64,000 nucleotides of DNA from Roseovarius sp. W115 (GCF_032842945.2 NZ_CP146606.1:2918501-2982500); one strand, 5' to 3'; counted from the first letter of the stretch, positions 47,782-58,047 are shown. Translations and numbers: made by a program. The notes: generated from the letters alone by a model not told the origin.

Positions 47782-47815
47782 AAACGACGCGAAAAGAACG
47801 GGACCGAGGGACGAC

Positions 47816-48121
47816 ATGATTGGACTGGAACATTACCTGACGGTGGCAGCGGCGCTGTTCGTCATCGGGATTTTCGGGCTCTTTCTGAATAGAAAGAACG
47901 TGATCATCCTGTTGATGTCGATCGAATTGATGCTGCTTTCAGTCAATATCAACCTCGTCGCCTTCTCAAGCTTCCTTGGGGATCTGGTGGGGCAGGTGTT
48001 CACGCTCTTTGTGCTGACTGTCGCCGCCGCCGAGGCCGCCATTGGTTTGGCTATTCTCGTCTGCTTCTTCCGCAACAGTGGCACGATCGCGGTCGAAGAT
48101 GTCAACGTGATGAAGGGGTAA
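47816..48121 (+). CDS. nuoK: NADH-quinone oxidoreductase subunit K
   Basis: NuoK (ND4L-like) has three helices and two key Glu residues in the proton-path. The 101-residue protein starts [15 protein letters not shown], carries [19 protein letters not shown] with the conserved Glu, and ends VEDVNVMKG. The start at 47816 is the family start; an open extension upstream lies in the previous gene. nuoL begins 4 bases later. Confidence 0.97.
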   Translation: MIGLEHYLTVAAALFVIGIFGLFLNRKNVIILLMSIELMLLSVNINLVAFSSFLGDLVGQVFTLFVLTVAAAEAAIGLAILVCFFRNSGTIAVEDVNVMKG

Positions 48122-48125
48122 GAGC

Positions 48126-50351
48126 ATGGAACAAATCATCCTCTTTGCTCCGCTGGTGGGTGCGATTATCGCAGGCTTCGGCTGGCGCGTTATTGGCGAT
48201 GTGAGCGCGCAATGGGTGGCCACGGGGTTGCTTTTTCTGTCTGCCATCCTGAGCTGGATCGTCTTCCTGAATTTCGACGGCACGACGCAGAGCATTCACA
48301 TCCTTGATTGGGTGCGCTCGGGCACGCTGGACACGGCTTGGGCTATTAGGCTGGACCGGCTGACAGCGATCATGCTGATCGTGATCACCACGGTCTCAGC
48401 GCTCGTGCACCTTTATTCCATGGGCTACATGGCGCATGACGAGAATTTCTCGGATGATGAGAGCTATCGTCCAAGGTTCTTTGCCTATCTGAGCCTTTTC
48501 ACCTTTGCCATGCTGATGCTGGTGACCGCCGACAACCTGCTACAGATGTTCTTTGGCTGGGAGGGCGTGGGCCTCGCGTCTTACCTGCTCATTGGTTTCT
48601 ACTTCCGCAAACCAAGCGCCAATGCCGCCGCGATCAAGGCGTTTGTGGTCAACCGCGTGGGTGACTTTGGTTTTGCGTTGGGCATTTTCGCGCTCTTCTT
48701 CCTTGTCGACTCGATCAAGTTTGACGATGTCTTCGCCGCCGCACCAGAGCTGGCCGAGACACAGCTGACGTTCCTCTGGACGGAATGGAATGCGGCCAAC
48801 CTGATTGCGTTCCTGCTCTTCGTGGGCGCGATGGGCAAATCGGCGCAGCTTATCCTGCACACGTGGTTGCCCGACGCGATGGAAGGTCCCACACCTGTGT
48901 CGGCCCTGATCCACGCGGCAACCATGGTGACAGCGGGTGTGTTCCTCGTTTGTCGGATGTCGCCAATCATGGAATTTGCTCCAAGCGCCTTGGCCTTTGT
49001 CACTGTGCTGGGCGCGATGACGGCCTTCTTTGCGGCAACCGTGGGGCTGGTGCAGAACGACATTAAGCGGGTCATCGCGTATTCGACTTGTTCGCAGCTT
49101 GGCTACATGTTCGTGGCCGCAGGCGTGGGGGCCTACTCAGTGGCGATGTTCCATCTGCTGACGCACGCCTTCTTCAAAGCGATGCTCTTTTTGGGCGCAG
49201 GCTCGGTCATCCACGGGATGCACCATGAGCAAGATATGCGGAACTACGGCGGGCTTCGCAAGAAGCTGCCCTATACATTCTGGGCGATGCTTATCGGGAC
49301 GCTGGCCATCACCGGCGTGGGGATTCCGCTGACCACGATTGGGTTTGCCGGGTTCCTCAGCAAAGACGCCATCATCGAGAGCGCCTATGCAGGCACGGCG
49401 GGTGGTTTCGCCTTCTGGGCGCTTGTGATCGCGGCGCTGTTCACGAGCTTCTACAGCTGGCGTTTGATGTTCCTGACGTTCTGGGGCGAGCCACGGGGCG
49501 ACAAGCACACCCATGAGCATGCGCATGAAAGCCCAATGGTCATGCTGGCCCCGCTGGGGGTTCTGGCTATTGGGTCGGTGCTGGCCGGGATGGTATGGTA
49601 CAACAGCTTCTTTGGGCATACCGATCAGGTCGCAAAGTTCTTTGGTGTGCCTTACGCAGAAGAACAGCACCATGGTGACGATCACGCCAAAGAGGACGGT
49701 CACGGCGAAGACGCCGCGCATGGCGATGACAGCCACGGTGAAGATAAAGCCGTGGATGGCCATGGTGAGAAAGGCAAGGGAGAAGAGCACCACTATGTCT
49801 TCACCGGCAAGCCGGGCGAGGGCGCGATCTACACCAGCCCCGAAAACACCGTCATCAACGACGCCCACAAGGTGCCGAAATGGGTCAAGGCCAGCCCGTT
49901 TGTGGCCATGGTCATCGGCTTCCTGACGGCATTCTGGTTCTACATTGTCAATCCGACCATTCCGGTGAGGTTGGCCGAGAACCAGCGTCCGCTGTACCTG
50001 TTCCTGCTGAACAAATGGTACTTTGACGAGATTTATGACTTCCTCTTTGTGCGCCCGGCCAAGGCGCTGGGACATCTTCTGTGGAAGCGCGGGGATGGCA
50101 ATATCATTGATGGCTCTATCAACGGCGTGGCGATGGGCATCATCCCGTTCTTTACCCGCCTCGCGGGCCGCGCGCAGTCTGGCTACATCTTTACCTATGC
50201 CTTCGCCATGGTGATCGGCATTGCGGTGCTCGTCACCTGGATGAGCCTCAGCGGGGGGCGGAATAATGGAATCCAATCTTCTTTCCATCATCACGTTCAT
50301 TCCCGCGATTGCCGCGCTGATCCTCGGTGTGTTCCTGCGCGGCGAAGATGA
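48126..50351 (+). CDS. nuoL: NADH-quinone oxidoreductase subunit L, with probable 3' indel
   Basis: NuoL (ND5-like) is the distal antiporter-like subunit with about 16 helices and the lateral helix. The core has [20 protein letters not shown], the Lys/Glu antiporter residues and [21 protein letters not shown] His- and acid-rich insertion lies near residues 510-556, with nine His. As read, the protein is 741 residues and runs 86 bases into nuoM. One additional G in the run at 50253-50258 would end it at 50266 with a TAA overlapping the nuoM ATG, giving 713 residues, which fits the family better. Confidence 0.95.
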   Translation: MEQIILFAPLVGAIIAGFGWRVIGDVSAQWVATGLLFLSAILSWIVFLNFDGTTQSIHILDWVRSGTLDTAWAIRLDRLTAIMLIVITTVSALVHLYSMGYMAHDENFSDDESYRPRFFAYLSLFTFAMLMLVTADNLLQMFFGWEGVGLASYLLIGFYFRKPSANAAAIKAFVVNRVGDFGFALGIFALFFLVDSIKFDDVFAAAPELAETQLTFLWTEWNAANLIAFLLFVGAMGKSAQLILHTWLPDAMEGPTPVSALIHAATMVTAGVFLVCRMSPIMEFAPSALAFVTVLGAMTAFFAATVGLVQNDIKRVIAYSTCSQLGYMFVAAGVGAYSVAMFHLLTHAFFKAMLFLGAGSVIHGMHHEQDMRNYGGLRKKLPYTFWAMLIGTLAITGVGIPLTTIGFAGFLSKDAIIESAYAGTAGGFAFWALVIAALFTSFYSWRLMFLTFWGEPRGDKHTHEHAHESPMVMLAPLGVLAIGSVLAGMVWYNSFFGHTDQVAKFFGVPYAEEQHHGDDHAKEDGHGEDAAHGDDSHGEDKAVDGHGEKGKGEEHHYVFTGKPGEGAIYTSPENTVINDAHKVPKWVKASPFVAMVIGFLTAFWFYIVNPTIPVRLAENQRPLYLFLLNKWYFDEIYDFLFVRPAKALGHLLWKRGDGNIIDGSINGVAMGIIPFFTRLAGRAQSGYIFTYAFAMVIGIAVLVTWMSLSGGRNNGIQSSFHHHVHSRDCRADPRCVPARRR

Positions 50352-51816
50352 AACGGCGCAGCGCAATGCCAAATGGGTGGCGCTGATTGCGACATCGCTG
50401 ACCTTCCTGGTGTCGATCTTTGTGCTTGTGGGTTTTGACCCCAATGACACCAACTTTCAGTTTGTCGAAGAGCGCCAATGGCTATTGGGGCTGCAATACA
50501 AGATGGGTGTGGACGGGATCAGCATTCTTTTTGTGATGCTGACCACATTCATGATGCCAATCACAATCGCGGCGTCCTGGAATGTCACACACCGGGTCAA
50601 GGAATACATGATCGCCTTCCTGATCCTGGAAACGCTCATGCTGGGTGTGTTCATGGCGCTCGATCTGGTGCTGTTCTACCTGTTCTTCGAGGCAGGGCTC
50701 ATTCCGATGTTCCTGATCATCGGGATCTGGGGCGGCAAGGAACGCATTTATGCGTCCTTCAAGTTCTTCCTTTACACCTTCCTTGGCTCGGTTCTCATGC
50801 TGGTGGCCATGGTTGCGATGTTCTCGGAGGCGGGGACGACGGATATTCCAACGCTGATGAGCCATCAGTTTGGGTCAGAGACTTTCTCGCTTCTGGGCGT
50901 ACAGATTGTGGGCGGTATGCAGACGCTCATGTTCCTGGCCTTCTTTGCCAGCTTTGCGGTGAAAATGCCGATGTGGCCGGTGCACACCTGGCTGCCGGAC
51001 GCGCATGTGCAAGCCCCCACGGCAGGCTCAGTCGTGCTGGCCGCGATCCTTTTGAAGATGGGCGGCTATGGCTTCCTGCGCTTCAGCTTGCCGATGTTCC
51101 CGATTGGGTCCGAGGTGATGACGCCACTGGTGCTGTGGATGTCTGCGATTGCCATTGTCTACACCTCGCTGGTGGCGCTGGCGCAGGAGGATATGAAGAA
51201 GCTCATCGCTTACAGTTCGGTCGCCCATATGGGCTATGTCACCATGGGTATCTTTGCGGCGAACCAACAGGGCATTGACGGCGCGATCTTCCAGATGCTG
51301 AGCCACGGCTTTATCTCAGGTGCACTCTTTCTGTGTGTGGGCGTGATCTATGACCGAATGCACACGCGCGAGATTGACGCCTATGGTGGGCTGGTGAACC
51401 GGATGCCCGCCTATGCGCTTATCTTCATGCTCTTTACCATGGCCAATGTGGGCCTGCCGGGCACATCGGGGTTCATTGGCGAGTTCCTGACACTTGTGGG
51501 GATTTTCCAGGTCAACACCTGGGTGGCTCTGGTGGCCACATCGGGTGTGATCCTTTCGGCGGCCTATGCGCTCTGGCTCTATCGCCGGGTGGTGATGGGC
51601 GATCTGATCAAGGAAAGCCTGAAGTCCATCACCGATATGAGCAAACGCGAGCGGGCAATTTTTGCGCCACTTGTGGTGATGACGATACTTTTGGGCGTCT
51701 ATCCAAGCCTTGTGACCGATATCATCGGGCCTTCGGTTGAGGCGCTGATTTCCAACTACGAACTGGCCCTGGCCGAGGCGGATGCCGCGACCACGCTGGC
51801 CGCTGCGACGGAGTAA
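50266..51816 (+). CDS. nuoM: NADH-quinone oxidoreductase subunit M
   Basis: NuoM (ND4-like) is an antiporter-like proton-pumping subunit. The 516-residue protein has [20 protein letters not shown] with the key Glu, [20 protein letters not shown] and the Lys/His pattern of the family ([18 protein letters not shown]). About 14 helices are expected. It starts at the TAATG junction with nuoL. The length is normal. Confidence 0.97.
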   Translation: MESNLLSIITFIPAIAALILGVFLRGEDETAQRNAKWVALIATSLTFLVSIFVLVGFDPNDTNFQFVEERQWLLGLQYKMGVDGISILFVMLTTFMMPITIAASWNVTHRVKEYMIAFLILETLMLGVFMALDLVLFYLFFEAGLIPMFLIIGIWGGKERIYASFKFFLYTFLGSVLMLVAMVAMFSEAGTTDIPTLMSHQFGSETFSLLGVQIVGGMQTLMFLAFFASFAVKMPMWPVHTWLPDAHVQAPTAGSVVLAAILLKMGGYGFLRFSLPMFPIGSEVMTPLVLWMSAIAIVYTSLVALAQEDMKKLIAYSSVAHMGYVTMGIFAANQQGIDGAIFQMLSHGFISGALFLCVGVIYDRMHTREIDAYGGLVNRMPAYALIFMLFTMANVGLPGTSGFIGEFLTLVGIFQVNTWVALVATSGVILSAAYALWLYRRVVMGDLIKESLKSITDMSKRERAIFAPLVVMTILLGVYPSLVTDIIGPSVEALISNYELALAEADAATTLAAATE

Positions 51817-51820
51817 GATC

Positions 51821-53254
51821 ATGCAGGCAGATCTCATAGTCATTCTGCCCGAGATTATCCTCTCGGTTTATGCCATCGCGGCGCTTCTCGTTGGGGCCTA
51901 CACAAGTCAGGATCGGATGGCGAGCCTGCTGGTTTGGGTGACGGCGGGGTTGATGACCGCCGTGGCGCTCTGGATCGGGGTCAGTGGCGAGGGCACACGC
52001 ACCGCTTTTGGCGGCATGTTCAACGATGATGGCTTTGCGCGGTTTGCCAAGGTGACGATCCTGCTTTCGGCCTCGGCGGTGCTGGTCATGGGGCAGGAGT
52101 ACATGGCGCGGCGCGATATCCTGCGGTTTGAGTACCCGCTGCTCATTGCCTTGTCGGCGGTGGGCATGATGATGATGGTCAGCGCGGGCGACCTCATGGC
52201 GCTTTACATGGGGCTGGAGCTTCAGTCGCTGGCGCTTTACGTGGTGGCTTCTCTGCGGCGGGACAGTGTGAAATCAACCGAGGCTGGTTTGAAGTACTTC
52301 GTTCTGGGCGCGCTGAGTTCGGGCCTGTTGCTCTACGGCGCGTCGCTTGTCTATGGCTATGCGGGCACCACGCTCTTCTCTGGCATCATCGAAGCGGCGG
52401 ATGGCCGGGCACCTCTGGGCCTGCTCATTGGTCTGGTGTTTGTCATCTCCGGCATGGCGTTCAAGGTCTCGGCTGTGCCGTTCCACATGTGGACGCCGGA
52501 TGTCTATGAAGGTGCGCCGACACCGGTCACCGCCTTCTTCGCCACTGCGCCGAAAGTCGCCGCCATGGCCCTCTTTGCACGCGTCGTGCATGACGCCTTT
52601 GGCGAGGTGGTCAAAGACTGGCAGCAGGTGATCGCACTCCTGTCGCTTCTGTCGATGTTTCTCGGGGCAGTCGCCGCCATCGGCCAGCGCGACATCAAGC
52701 GGCTGATGGCTTATTCGTCCATTGCGCATATGGGGTATGCGCTCATGGGACTGGCGGCTGGTACGGTCTTTGGCGTGCAGGCGATGCTGATCTACATGGC
52801 GATCTATGTCACGATGAATGTAGGCACTTTTGCGTTCATCCTGTCGATGGAACGCGACGGACGCCCCGTCACAGATATCAACAGTCTCAATATGTATTCC
52901 CGCGCTCAGCCGGGCCGTGCCATGGCGATGCTGATCCTGCTCTTTAGCCTGGCCGGTGTGCCGCCGCTTCTGGGCTTTTTCGGCAAGCTCTACGTGCTGC
53001 GCGCGGCCTATGAGGGTGGTTTGGCCTGGCTGGCGGTGGCCGGTGTGATCGCTTCGGTGATCGGCGCGTTCTATTATCTGCGCATCGTCTACTTCATGTA
53101 TTTCGGCGAAGAGGGTGAGCCGATTGAAACCGGCAAATCGCCCGTGCTCTGGGGGTTCCTCATGGCGTCGGCCACGATCATGCTGGTGGGCATCGTCAAC
53201 ATGTTCGGTGTCGAGGGCATGGCGCAGGCGGCGGCAGCGACGCTTGTCAACTGA
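51821..53254 (+). CDS. nuoN: NADH-quinone oxidoreductase subunit N
   Basis: NuoN (ND2-like) is the antiporter-like subunit nearest NuoK. The 477-residue protein has [40 protein letters not shown] and [20 protein letters not shown]. The start at 51821 follows the nuoM stop by 4 bases; an earlier ATG lies within nuoM. It is the last gene of the operon and is followed by a strong terminator. Confidence 0.97.
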   Translation: MQADLIVILPEIILSVYAIAALLVGAYTSQDRMASLLVWVTAGLMTAVALWIGVSGEGTRTAFGGMFNDDGFARFAKVTILLSASAVLVMGQEYMARRDILRFEYPLLIALSAVGMMMMVSAGDLMALYMGLELQSLALYVVASLRRDSVKSTEAGLKYFVLGALSSGLLLYGASLVYGYAGTTLFSGIIEAADGRAPLGLLIGLVFVISGMAFKVSAVPFHMWTPDVYEGAPTPVTAFFATAPKVAAMALFARVVHDAFGEVVKDWQQVIALLSLLSMFLGAVAAIGQRDIKRLMAYSSIAHMGYALMGLAAGTVFGVQAMLIYMAIYVTMNVGTFAFILSMERDGRPVTDINSLNMYSRAQPGRAMAMLILLFSLAGVPPLLGFFGKLYVLRAAYEGGLAWLAVAGVIASVIGAFYYLRIVYFMYFGEEGEPIETGKSPVLWGFLMASATIMLVGIVNMFGVEGMAQAAAATLVN

Positions 53255-53279
53255 TCTGTCTTTGAATGAAGAAAAGGGT

Positions 53280-53309
53280 GACGCGCCTCTGGCGCGTCGC
53301 TTTGTTTTT
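53280..53309 (+). terminator. Intrinsic terminator of the nuo operon
   Basis: A perfect 8-bp GC-rich stem GACGCGCC/GGCGCGTC with loop TCT is followed by TTTGTTTTT. A second, smaller hairpin (GCCTCCGGC) ending in ATTTTT follows at 53314-53335, just before birA, so transcription probably stops here efficiently. Confidence 0.85.
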
Positions 53310-53313
53310 AGGA

Positions 53314-53348
53314 CGCCTCCGGCGGGAGTATTTTTCGAACGATGAAAG
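53314..53348 (+). repeat. Dispersed GGAGTATTTTT-type motif overlapping the birA start
   Basis: The sequence CGCCTCCGGCGGGAGTATTT, continuing TTCGAACGATGAAAG, resembles a motif I recall as common in Rhodobacterales genomes. Related shorter copies occur at about 60708-60740 and 61425-61455. The birA ATG at 53342 lies within it. The small hairpin plus T-run could add termination. Confidence 0.4.
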
Positions 53349-54094
53349 ACGGGTGGCCAGAGGGATATGGGCGGCGTGTGCTGGCGGAGGTGGACAGCAC
53401 CAATGCCGAGGCTGCGCGGATTGCGCCAACGCTGGCTGGGCCGGAATGGATTTTGGCTTTGCGTCAGACAGCGGCGCGGGGGCGGCGGGGACGGGTGTGG
53501 CAAAACCCGGAAGGGAACTTTGCCGCCACTTTGGTGATGCGCCCCGAAGGCGCGCCAGGGCAAGTGGCGCTCAGGTCTTTTGTGGCCTCACTGGCGCTTT
53601 ATGATGCCGTGGTGGCCGTGACAGGTCGAGGCGATGGCCTGACGCTCAAATGGCCCAATGATGTGCTTTTGAATGGTGGTAAGCTGGCCGGAATTCTTCT
53701 TGAAAGTATGGGCAGCGGCGGGGCTGTGACACATTTGGTGATTGGCATTGGTGTGAACCTGGCTGAGGCACCAGAGATGGCAGAGGTTGAGGCAGATGCG
53801 TTGCGGCCTGTCTCGCTCTTGTCGGAGAGCGGTGTAGCCATCACCCCGGAAGACTTTTTGGAGTTGTTGGCGGGCGCTTATGCACGCATTGAGGCGCAAT
53901 TTCAGAGCTTTGGCTTTGCGCCTGTTCGCGCCGCTTGGCTCGACCGCGCGGCGAAACTGGGCGAGGTGATCACCGCACGCACCAGCCGCGAGACGGTGAC
54001 CGGAGTATTCGAGACAGTGGACGAGCACGGCAATCTTGTTCTATTGAGCGGCAAAAAGCGGCACGCCATCCCGGCGGCCGATGTGTTTTTCTGA
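53342..54094 (+). CDS. birA: Biotin--[acetyl-CoA-carboxylase] ligase
   Basis: BirA attaches biotin to carrier proteins, which in this genome would include MccA. The 250-residue protein lacks an N-terminal DNA-binding domain, so it is a monofunctional ligase and not a repressor. It has EVDSTNAEAAR, the biotinyl-AMP loop ARGRRGRVWQNPEGNFAATL (GRRGR equivalent of GRGR), KWPNDVLLNGGKLAGILLE and a C-terminal SH3-like domain. It is followed by coaX after 11 bases, as in many alphaproteobacteria. Confidence 0.95.
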   Translation: MKDGWPEGYGRRVLAEVDSTNAEAARIAPTLAGPEWILALRQTAARGRRGRVWQNPEGNFAATLVMRPEGAPGQVALRSFVASLALYDAVVAVTGRGDGLTLKWPNDVLLNGGKLAGILLESMGSGGAVTHLVIGIGVNLAEAPEMAEVEADALRPVSLLSESGVAITPEDFLELLAGAYARIEAQFQSFGFAPVRAAWLDRAAKLGEVITARTSRETVTGVFETVDEHGNLVLLSGKKRHAIPAADVFF

Positions 54095-54105
54095 AAGGTT
54101 CAGAT

Positions 54106-54876
54106 ATGCTTCTGGCCATTGATTGCGGCAACACCAATACGGTCTTCTCGATCTGGGATGGCAGTCAGTTCGTATGCACGATGCGCACGTCAACGCACCA
54201 TTCGCGTACGGCGGATGCCTATTTCACCTGGTTTTCGACGCTGTTGAAGCATTACGAGATCGAGCCGGACATCACTGAAGTGATCATTTCCTCCACCGTG
54301 CCCCGCGTGGTGTTTAACCTCCGTGTCTTTACGGATCGGTTTTTTGGTTGCCGGCCGCTTGTTGTGGGCAAACCGGAATGTGAATTGCCGCATCCTCCAC
54401 GTGTGGATGAGGGCACGATTGTGGGGCCAGACCGGCTGGTCAATGCGGCGGGTGCTTATGACCGGCATGGCGGCAATTTGATCGTGGTGGACTTTGGCAC
54501 GGCCACGACATTTGACGTGGTATCCAAGGACGGCAACTACATTGGCGGGGTCATCGCGCCTGGTGTGAACCTGTCGCTGGAGGCGCTGCATATGGCCGCC
54601 GCTGCCTTGCCGCATGTGGATATCGGCAAGCCGCAAAAGGTTATTGGCACCAACACGGTCGACTGTATGCAGTCAGGTGTCTATTGGGGCTATATCGGCC
54701 TTGTGCGCGAGATTTGTGACCGCATCCGTGCCGAGCGCGATCGCGAAATGAAAGTGCTAGCGACAGGCGGGCTGGCGCCTTTGCTTCAGCAAAGTGCCGA
54801 TCTTTTTGATGTCTACGAAGAAGATCTGACGATGCATGGGCTGACCGTCATCCATGCCTATAACAAGAAAGATTAA
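54106..54876 (+). CDS. coaX: Type III pantothenate kinase
   Basis: CoaX phosphorylates pantothenate, the first step of coenzyme A synthesis. The 256-residue ASKHA-fold protein has MLLAIDCGNTNTVFSIWDG at the N-terminus, the family block GPDRLVNAAGAYDRHGGNLI and VVDFGTATTFDVV. The start at 54106 is the normal family start; the open frame extends back into birA. rnj follows after 6 bases. Confidence 0.95.
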   Translation: MLLAIDCGNTNTVFSIWDGSQFVCTMRTSTHHSRTADAYFTWFSTLLKHYEIEPDITEVIISSTVPRVVFNLRVFTDRFFGCRPLVVGKPECELPHPPRVDEGTIVGPDRLVNAAGAYDRHGGNLIVVDFGTATTFDVVSKDGNYIGGVIAPGVNLSLEALHMAAAALPHVDIGKPQKVIGTNTVDCMQSGVYWGYIGLVREICDRIRAERDREMKVLATGGLAPLLQQSADLFDVYEEDLTMHGLTVIHAYNKKD

Positions 54877-54882
54877 CGCGGA

Positions 54883-56550
54883 ATGAGCAGTGAACGTTTG
54901 ATCTATCTGCCCCTGGGCGGGGCGGGCGAGATTGGGATGAATGCCTATGTCTATGGCTACGGCAAACCGGATCAGGAACGGCTGATCCTGGTCGATTTGG
55001 GTGTGACCTTTCCGGATATGGATGGCAGCCCTGGCGTAGATCTGATTTTTCCTGATATTCAATGGCTTGCAGAGCGATCTTCACAGCTGGAAGCAGTGTT
55101 TGTCACCCATGCGCATGAGGATCACGTAGGCGCTGTGGCGCATTACTATGAGCAGCTTGGCGTGCCGATATACGCGCGCGCCTTCACGGCCAATATTGCC
55201 CGACGCAAGATGGAGGATCACGGACACCCGGAGGAGGCTGTGCGCACCGTGTCTGCCTGGCCCGAGGTAACGGATGCCGGGCCTTTCAGGGTTGGGTTTG
55301 TACCCATATCCCATTCGATCCCGGAAAGCTCTGGTCTGGTCATTGATACACCTGCAGGACGGCTGGTGCATTCAGGCGACTTCAAGATGGATACCGATCC
55401 GGTGGTCGGAGAGCCGTTTGACGAAGACCTCTGGCGGTCTTTGGCCGAACCGGGTGTCCGGGCTTTGATGTGTGATTCCACCAATGTGTTCACGCATCAT
55501 GAGGGCCGCTCCGAGAGCATGCTTGGCCCGGATATCGAGGCGTTGATTGATGGGTGCAAGGGCGCGTTTGTGGCGACGACATTTGCCAGCAACGTGGCGC
55601 GCGTGAAGACGCTGGCAGAGGCCGGTCAGCGCGCGGGGCGGTCGATTTGCCTGATGGGTCGGGCGATGCGGCGAATGATTGAAGCCTCAATTGAAACGGG
55701 CGTCTTGGGGGATTTCCCAAGAACAGTGAGCCCGGAGGATGCGCGCGAGATCCCACACGAGAACCTGATGCTCATTGTGACCGGAAGCCAGGGGGAGCGC
55801 CGCGCGGCCAGTGCGCAACTGGCCAATGGCAAATACAACGGGATTGAGTTGCGGGATGGCGATACGTTCCTCTTTTCCTCCAAGACGATCCCCGGCAATG
55901 AGCGCGGCGTTATCCGCATCATGAACCAGTTCAGCGAGATGGGGGTCGATGTCATTGATGACAGCAGCGGAAACTACCATGTCTCCGGCCATGCCAACCG
56001 CCCTGATCTGAGCCGGTTGCACAAGATTTTGCAGCCGCAGGTCGTGGTGCCGATGCATGGGGAGCACCGGCATTTGCGTGAACATGTGAAACTGGCGGGG
56101 GAAAACCGCATCGGTGGGGTTTTGGCCCCCAATGGGACGATGATCGACCTCAGCGGCAATCGCGCCGAAGTGGTGGGATATGTGGAAACTGGGCGCACCT
56201 ATCTGGATGGATCGGTCAAGATCGGCGCGCTGGACGGCATTGTGCGCGACCGGATTCGCATGGCGCTGAATGGGCATGTGACGGTCAATGTGATCCTGGA
56301 CGAAGAGGATGAGCCACTGGGGGAGCCGTGGTGTGAGGTCAGAGGGCTGGCGGAAACCGGAAGTAGCCGCGCGCCTCTGATCGATGTGCTGGAAGAAGAT
56401 CTCAGCCAGTTCATGGGGCGGGCGAAATCCGCAACGCTGAGCGATGATGACGTGCTGGAGGACGGGTTGCGCAAGGTTGTTCGGAACTCGGCCATGGGCG
56501 AGATTGGCAAGAAACCGGAAGTGACGGTGATTATCAGTCGACTAAGCTGA
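54883..56550 (+). CDS. rnj: Ribonuclease J
   Basis: RNase J is a metallo-beta-lactamase/beta-CASP ribonuclease with endo- and 5'-exonuclease activity in RNA decay. The 555-residue protein has the metal motif HAHEDH (H76, H78, D80, H81), then HSIPES and the later HSGDFKMD and beta-CASP motifs (MCDSTNV, GSQGE, HVSGHANR, MHGEHRHL). The order birA-coaX-rnj is typical of alphaproteobacteria. Confidence 0.95.
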   Translation: MSSERLIYLPLGGAGEIGMNAYVYGYGKPDQERLILVDLGVTFPDMDGSPGVDLIFPDIQWLAERSSQLEAVFVTHAHEDHVGAVAHYYEQLGVPIYARAFTANIARRKMEDHGHPEEAVRTVSAWPEVTDAGPFRVGFVPISHSIPESSGLVIDTPAGRLVHSGDFKMDTDPVVGEPFDEDLWRSLAEPGVRALMCDSTNVFTHHEGRSESMLGPDIEALIDGCKGAFVATTFASNVARVKTLAEAGQRAGRSICLMGRAMRRMIEASIETGVLGDFPRTVSPEDAREIPHENLMLIVTGSQGERRAASAQLANGKYNGIELRDGDTFLFSSKTIPGNERGVIRIMNQFSEMGVDVIDDSSGNYHVSGHANRPDLSRLHKILQPQVVVPMHGEHRHLREHVKLAGENRIGGVLAPNGTMIDLSGNRAEVVGYVETGRTYLDGSVKIGALDGIVRDRIRMALNGHVTVNVILDEEDEPLGEPWCEVRGLAETGSSRAPLIDVLEEDLSQFMGRAKSATLSDDDVLEDGLRKVVRNSAMGEIGKKPEVTVIISRLS

Positions 56551-56554
56551 GAGC

Positions 56555-57064
56555 ATGCATACCGAATACACGGATATCCTGAGCCGTATCAAAGACAAGC
56601 CCCTCTGGTTTGACGAAGCGGCGGTGCCGCGGTTTGATCCATTCAAGCCAGACCATATGGCGAATATCTACGCCAATGAGGGTGTGCTGGCCCGGATCGA
56701 ATGTCAGGCCTGCCAAACGCCTTTTGATGTCGCGTTTTCCCGCCCCATGGGATTTCAAGAGAGTTTTCACGCAGCCGCACTGCAAGGGCCAATCGGTCTT
56801 TTGCGACATGATATCTTGTCGCGCAGGTTGCACTACGGCGACCCGCCGAATGTGCGGTGTTGCGCGGCGGGACCAACCATGAATTCGGTGCCGCGACAGG
56901 TGCTGGAGTATTGGGTGAAGCCCTATGTTCTTGGGGAAGGCATTGTCATGCGGCGGATTGGCGACTCGGATAGGGAAGTGCCCACGATCGGGGATCTCAA
57001 GGCGATGGACTGGCGGCGCGAGGCGGCGTTTGAGATCGACATTACGCCGGACTGGGCAGGTTAG
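56555..57064 (+). CDS. Conserved hypothetical protein with Cys motif
   Basis: The 169-residue protein has a CQACQTPFDVAFS motif near residue 50 and a later CCAAGP, a possible zinc site. WFDEAAVPRFDPF near the N-terminus and YWVKPYVLGEG in the C-terminal half look conserved. It resembles, from memory, an uncharacterised bacterial family. It starts 4 bases after rnj and so may be co-transcribed with it. Confidence 0.65.
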   Translation: MHTEYTDILSRIKDKPLWFDEAAVPRFDPFKPDHMANIYANEGVLARIECQACQTPFDVAFSRPMGFQESFHAAALQGPIGLLRHDILSRRLHYGDPPNVRCCAAGPTMNSVPRQVLEYWVKPYVLGEGIVMRRIGDSDREVPTIGDLKAMDWRREAAFEIDITPDWAG

Positions 57065-57149
57065 ACCAACATTTCCGACACCGGCATGCCGGTTTTTGCC
57101 AAGACGGGACGTGCGCGCTGACCAAAGCTGAGAGCAGGGAGGACCTGCC

Positions 57150-57992
57150 TTGGTGTTTCATGCATCCGATCTGATTGATCTTGACCGCTATCCGATCCAT
57201 CGCGACGGACCAGAGCGCGACGCTATTGTGGCGCAGGTGCGGGCGGACCTGGCGCGGGATGGCTGTGCGGTGATCCGGAACTTCCTGACGCGCAAAGCGA
57301 TTGCGGCATTGGCGGCGGAGGCCGACGGCGTGGCCGCAGAGGGCCATCGCAGTTTCAACCGCACGAACCCTTACTTTACGCAAGATGATCCTGACCTTCC
57401 CGAGGATGATCCGCGCAGGCAGTTCTTTGAACGATCCAACACGTTCATTCCGGCGGATAATTTCGCCCGCTCCGGCGCGCTGCGCACAATCCATGATGCG
57501 CCGGGCTTTGACGGGTTCGTTCAGGACTGCCTGCAGGAGGAGAAGTTTTACCGCTATGCCGATCCCCTGGCCGATGTGATTGTGAATATGGCCGAAGAGG
57601 GCAACGGCTTTCCCTGGCATTTTGACACCAATAATTTCACCGTGACGCTGGCTATTCAGAACGCCGAAGAGGGCGGGGCGTTTGAATATGCGCCGATGAT
57701 CCGCCGGGAAGGGGAGAATTTCGAAGAGGTCAGCCGGGTGCTTGCGGGCGCGTCGGATAAGGTGACAGTGCTGGAATTGCAACCGGGAGATCTGCAGCTT
57801 TTCCGGGGGCGGTATTCGTTGCACCGCGTGGCGCCTTTGAAAGGGTCGACGCGGCGCTATGTGGCAATCTTTTCTTATGTAGAGGAACCGGACATGGTCG
57901 GCTCGCCGGAACGCACGAAACAACTTTATGGCCGGGTGTTGCCAATTCATCTGGAGCGCGCAGGCCTCAGGGCGGATGCGTTTATTGATTGA
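57150..57992 (+). CDS. Putative Fe(II)/2-oxoglutarate-dependent oxygenase (ArpA-like)
   Basis: The 280-residue protein has the facial triad expected of this fold: H157 and D159 in WHFDTNNF, a distal H225 in YSLHRVAPL, and a following Arg pair (STRRYVAIFSY) for 2-oxoglutarate. No oxygenation substrate can be read. The start is TTG at 57150 or GTG at 57153, both close to the ribosome site AGGGAGG; the choice is uncertain. Some relatives hydroxylate or halogenate free amino acids, so an amino acid target is possible. Confidence 0.72.
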   Translation: MVFHASDLIDLDRYPIHRDGPERDAIVAQVRADLARDGCAVIRNFLTRKAIAALAAEADGVAAEGHRSFNRTNPYFTQDDPDLPEDDPRRQFFERSNTFIPADNFARSGALRTIHDAPGFDGFVQDCLQEEKFYRYADPLADVIVNMAEEGNGFPWHFDTNNFTVTLAIQNAEEGGAFEYAPMIRREGENFEEVSRVLAGASDKVTVLELQPGDLQLFRGRYSLHRVAPLKGSTRRYVAIFSYVEEPDMVGSPERTKQLYGRVLPIHLERAGLRADAFID

Positions 57993-57998
57993 GGGGAG

Positions 57999-58020
57999 GT
58001 GGGGTGAAGCCCCACTCTAC
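57999..58020 (-). repeat. REP-like hairpin with GTAG head (copy 3)
   Basis: Stem GTGGGG/CCCCAC with loop TGAAG is followed by T and CTAC. It lies just after the oxygenase stop in the 110-bp convergent gap and has the same orientation as the other copies. Confidence 0.6.
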
Positions 58021-58031
58021 GGTGCTGAAAG

Positions 58032-58047
58032 GTTTCGCGCGCGAAAC
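58032..58047. repeat. Perfect 16-bp palindrome GTTTCGCGCGCGAAAC
   Basis: An exact self-complementary sequence lies between the two REP-like hairpins of the gap 57993-58102. It could bind a dimeric protein or be a repeated chromosomal motif, which I believe is common in Rhodobacterales genomes. It is not associated with a recognisable promoter. Confidence 0.6.

Noticed and set aside
49137..50453. Long minus-strand open frame (over 400 codons) across nuoL
   Set aside because: It is antisense to a fully conserved nuoL, low in recognisable domains, and typical of GC-rich shadow frames.
52274..53563. Long minus-strand open frame across nuoN and birA
   Set aside because: It spans two secure plus-strand genes and the strong terminator between them, and its translation is Arg/His-rich noise.
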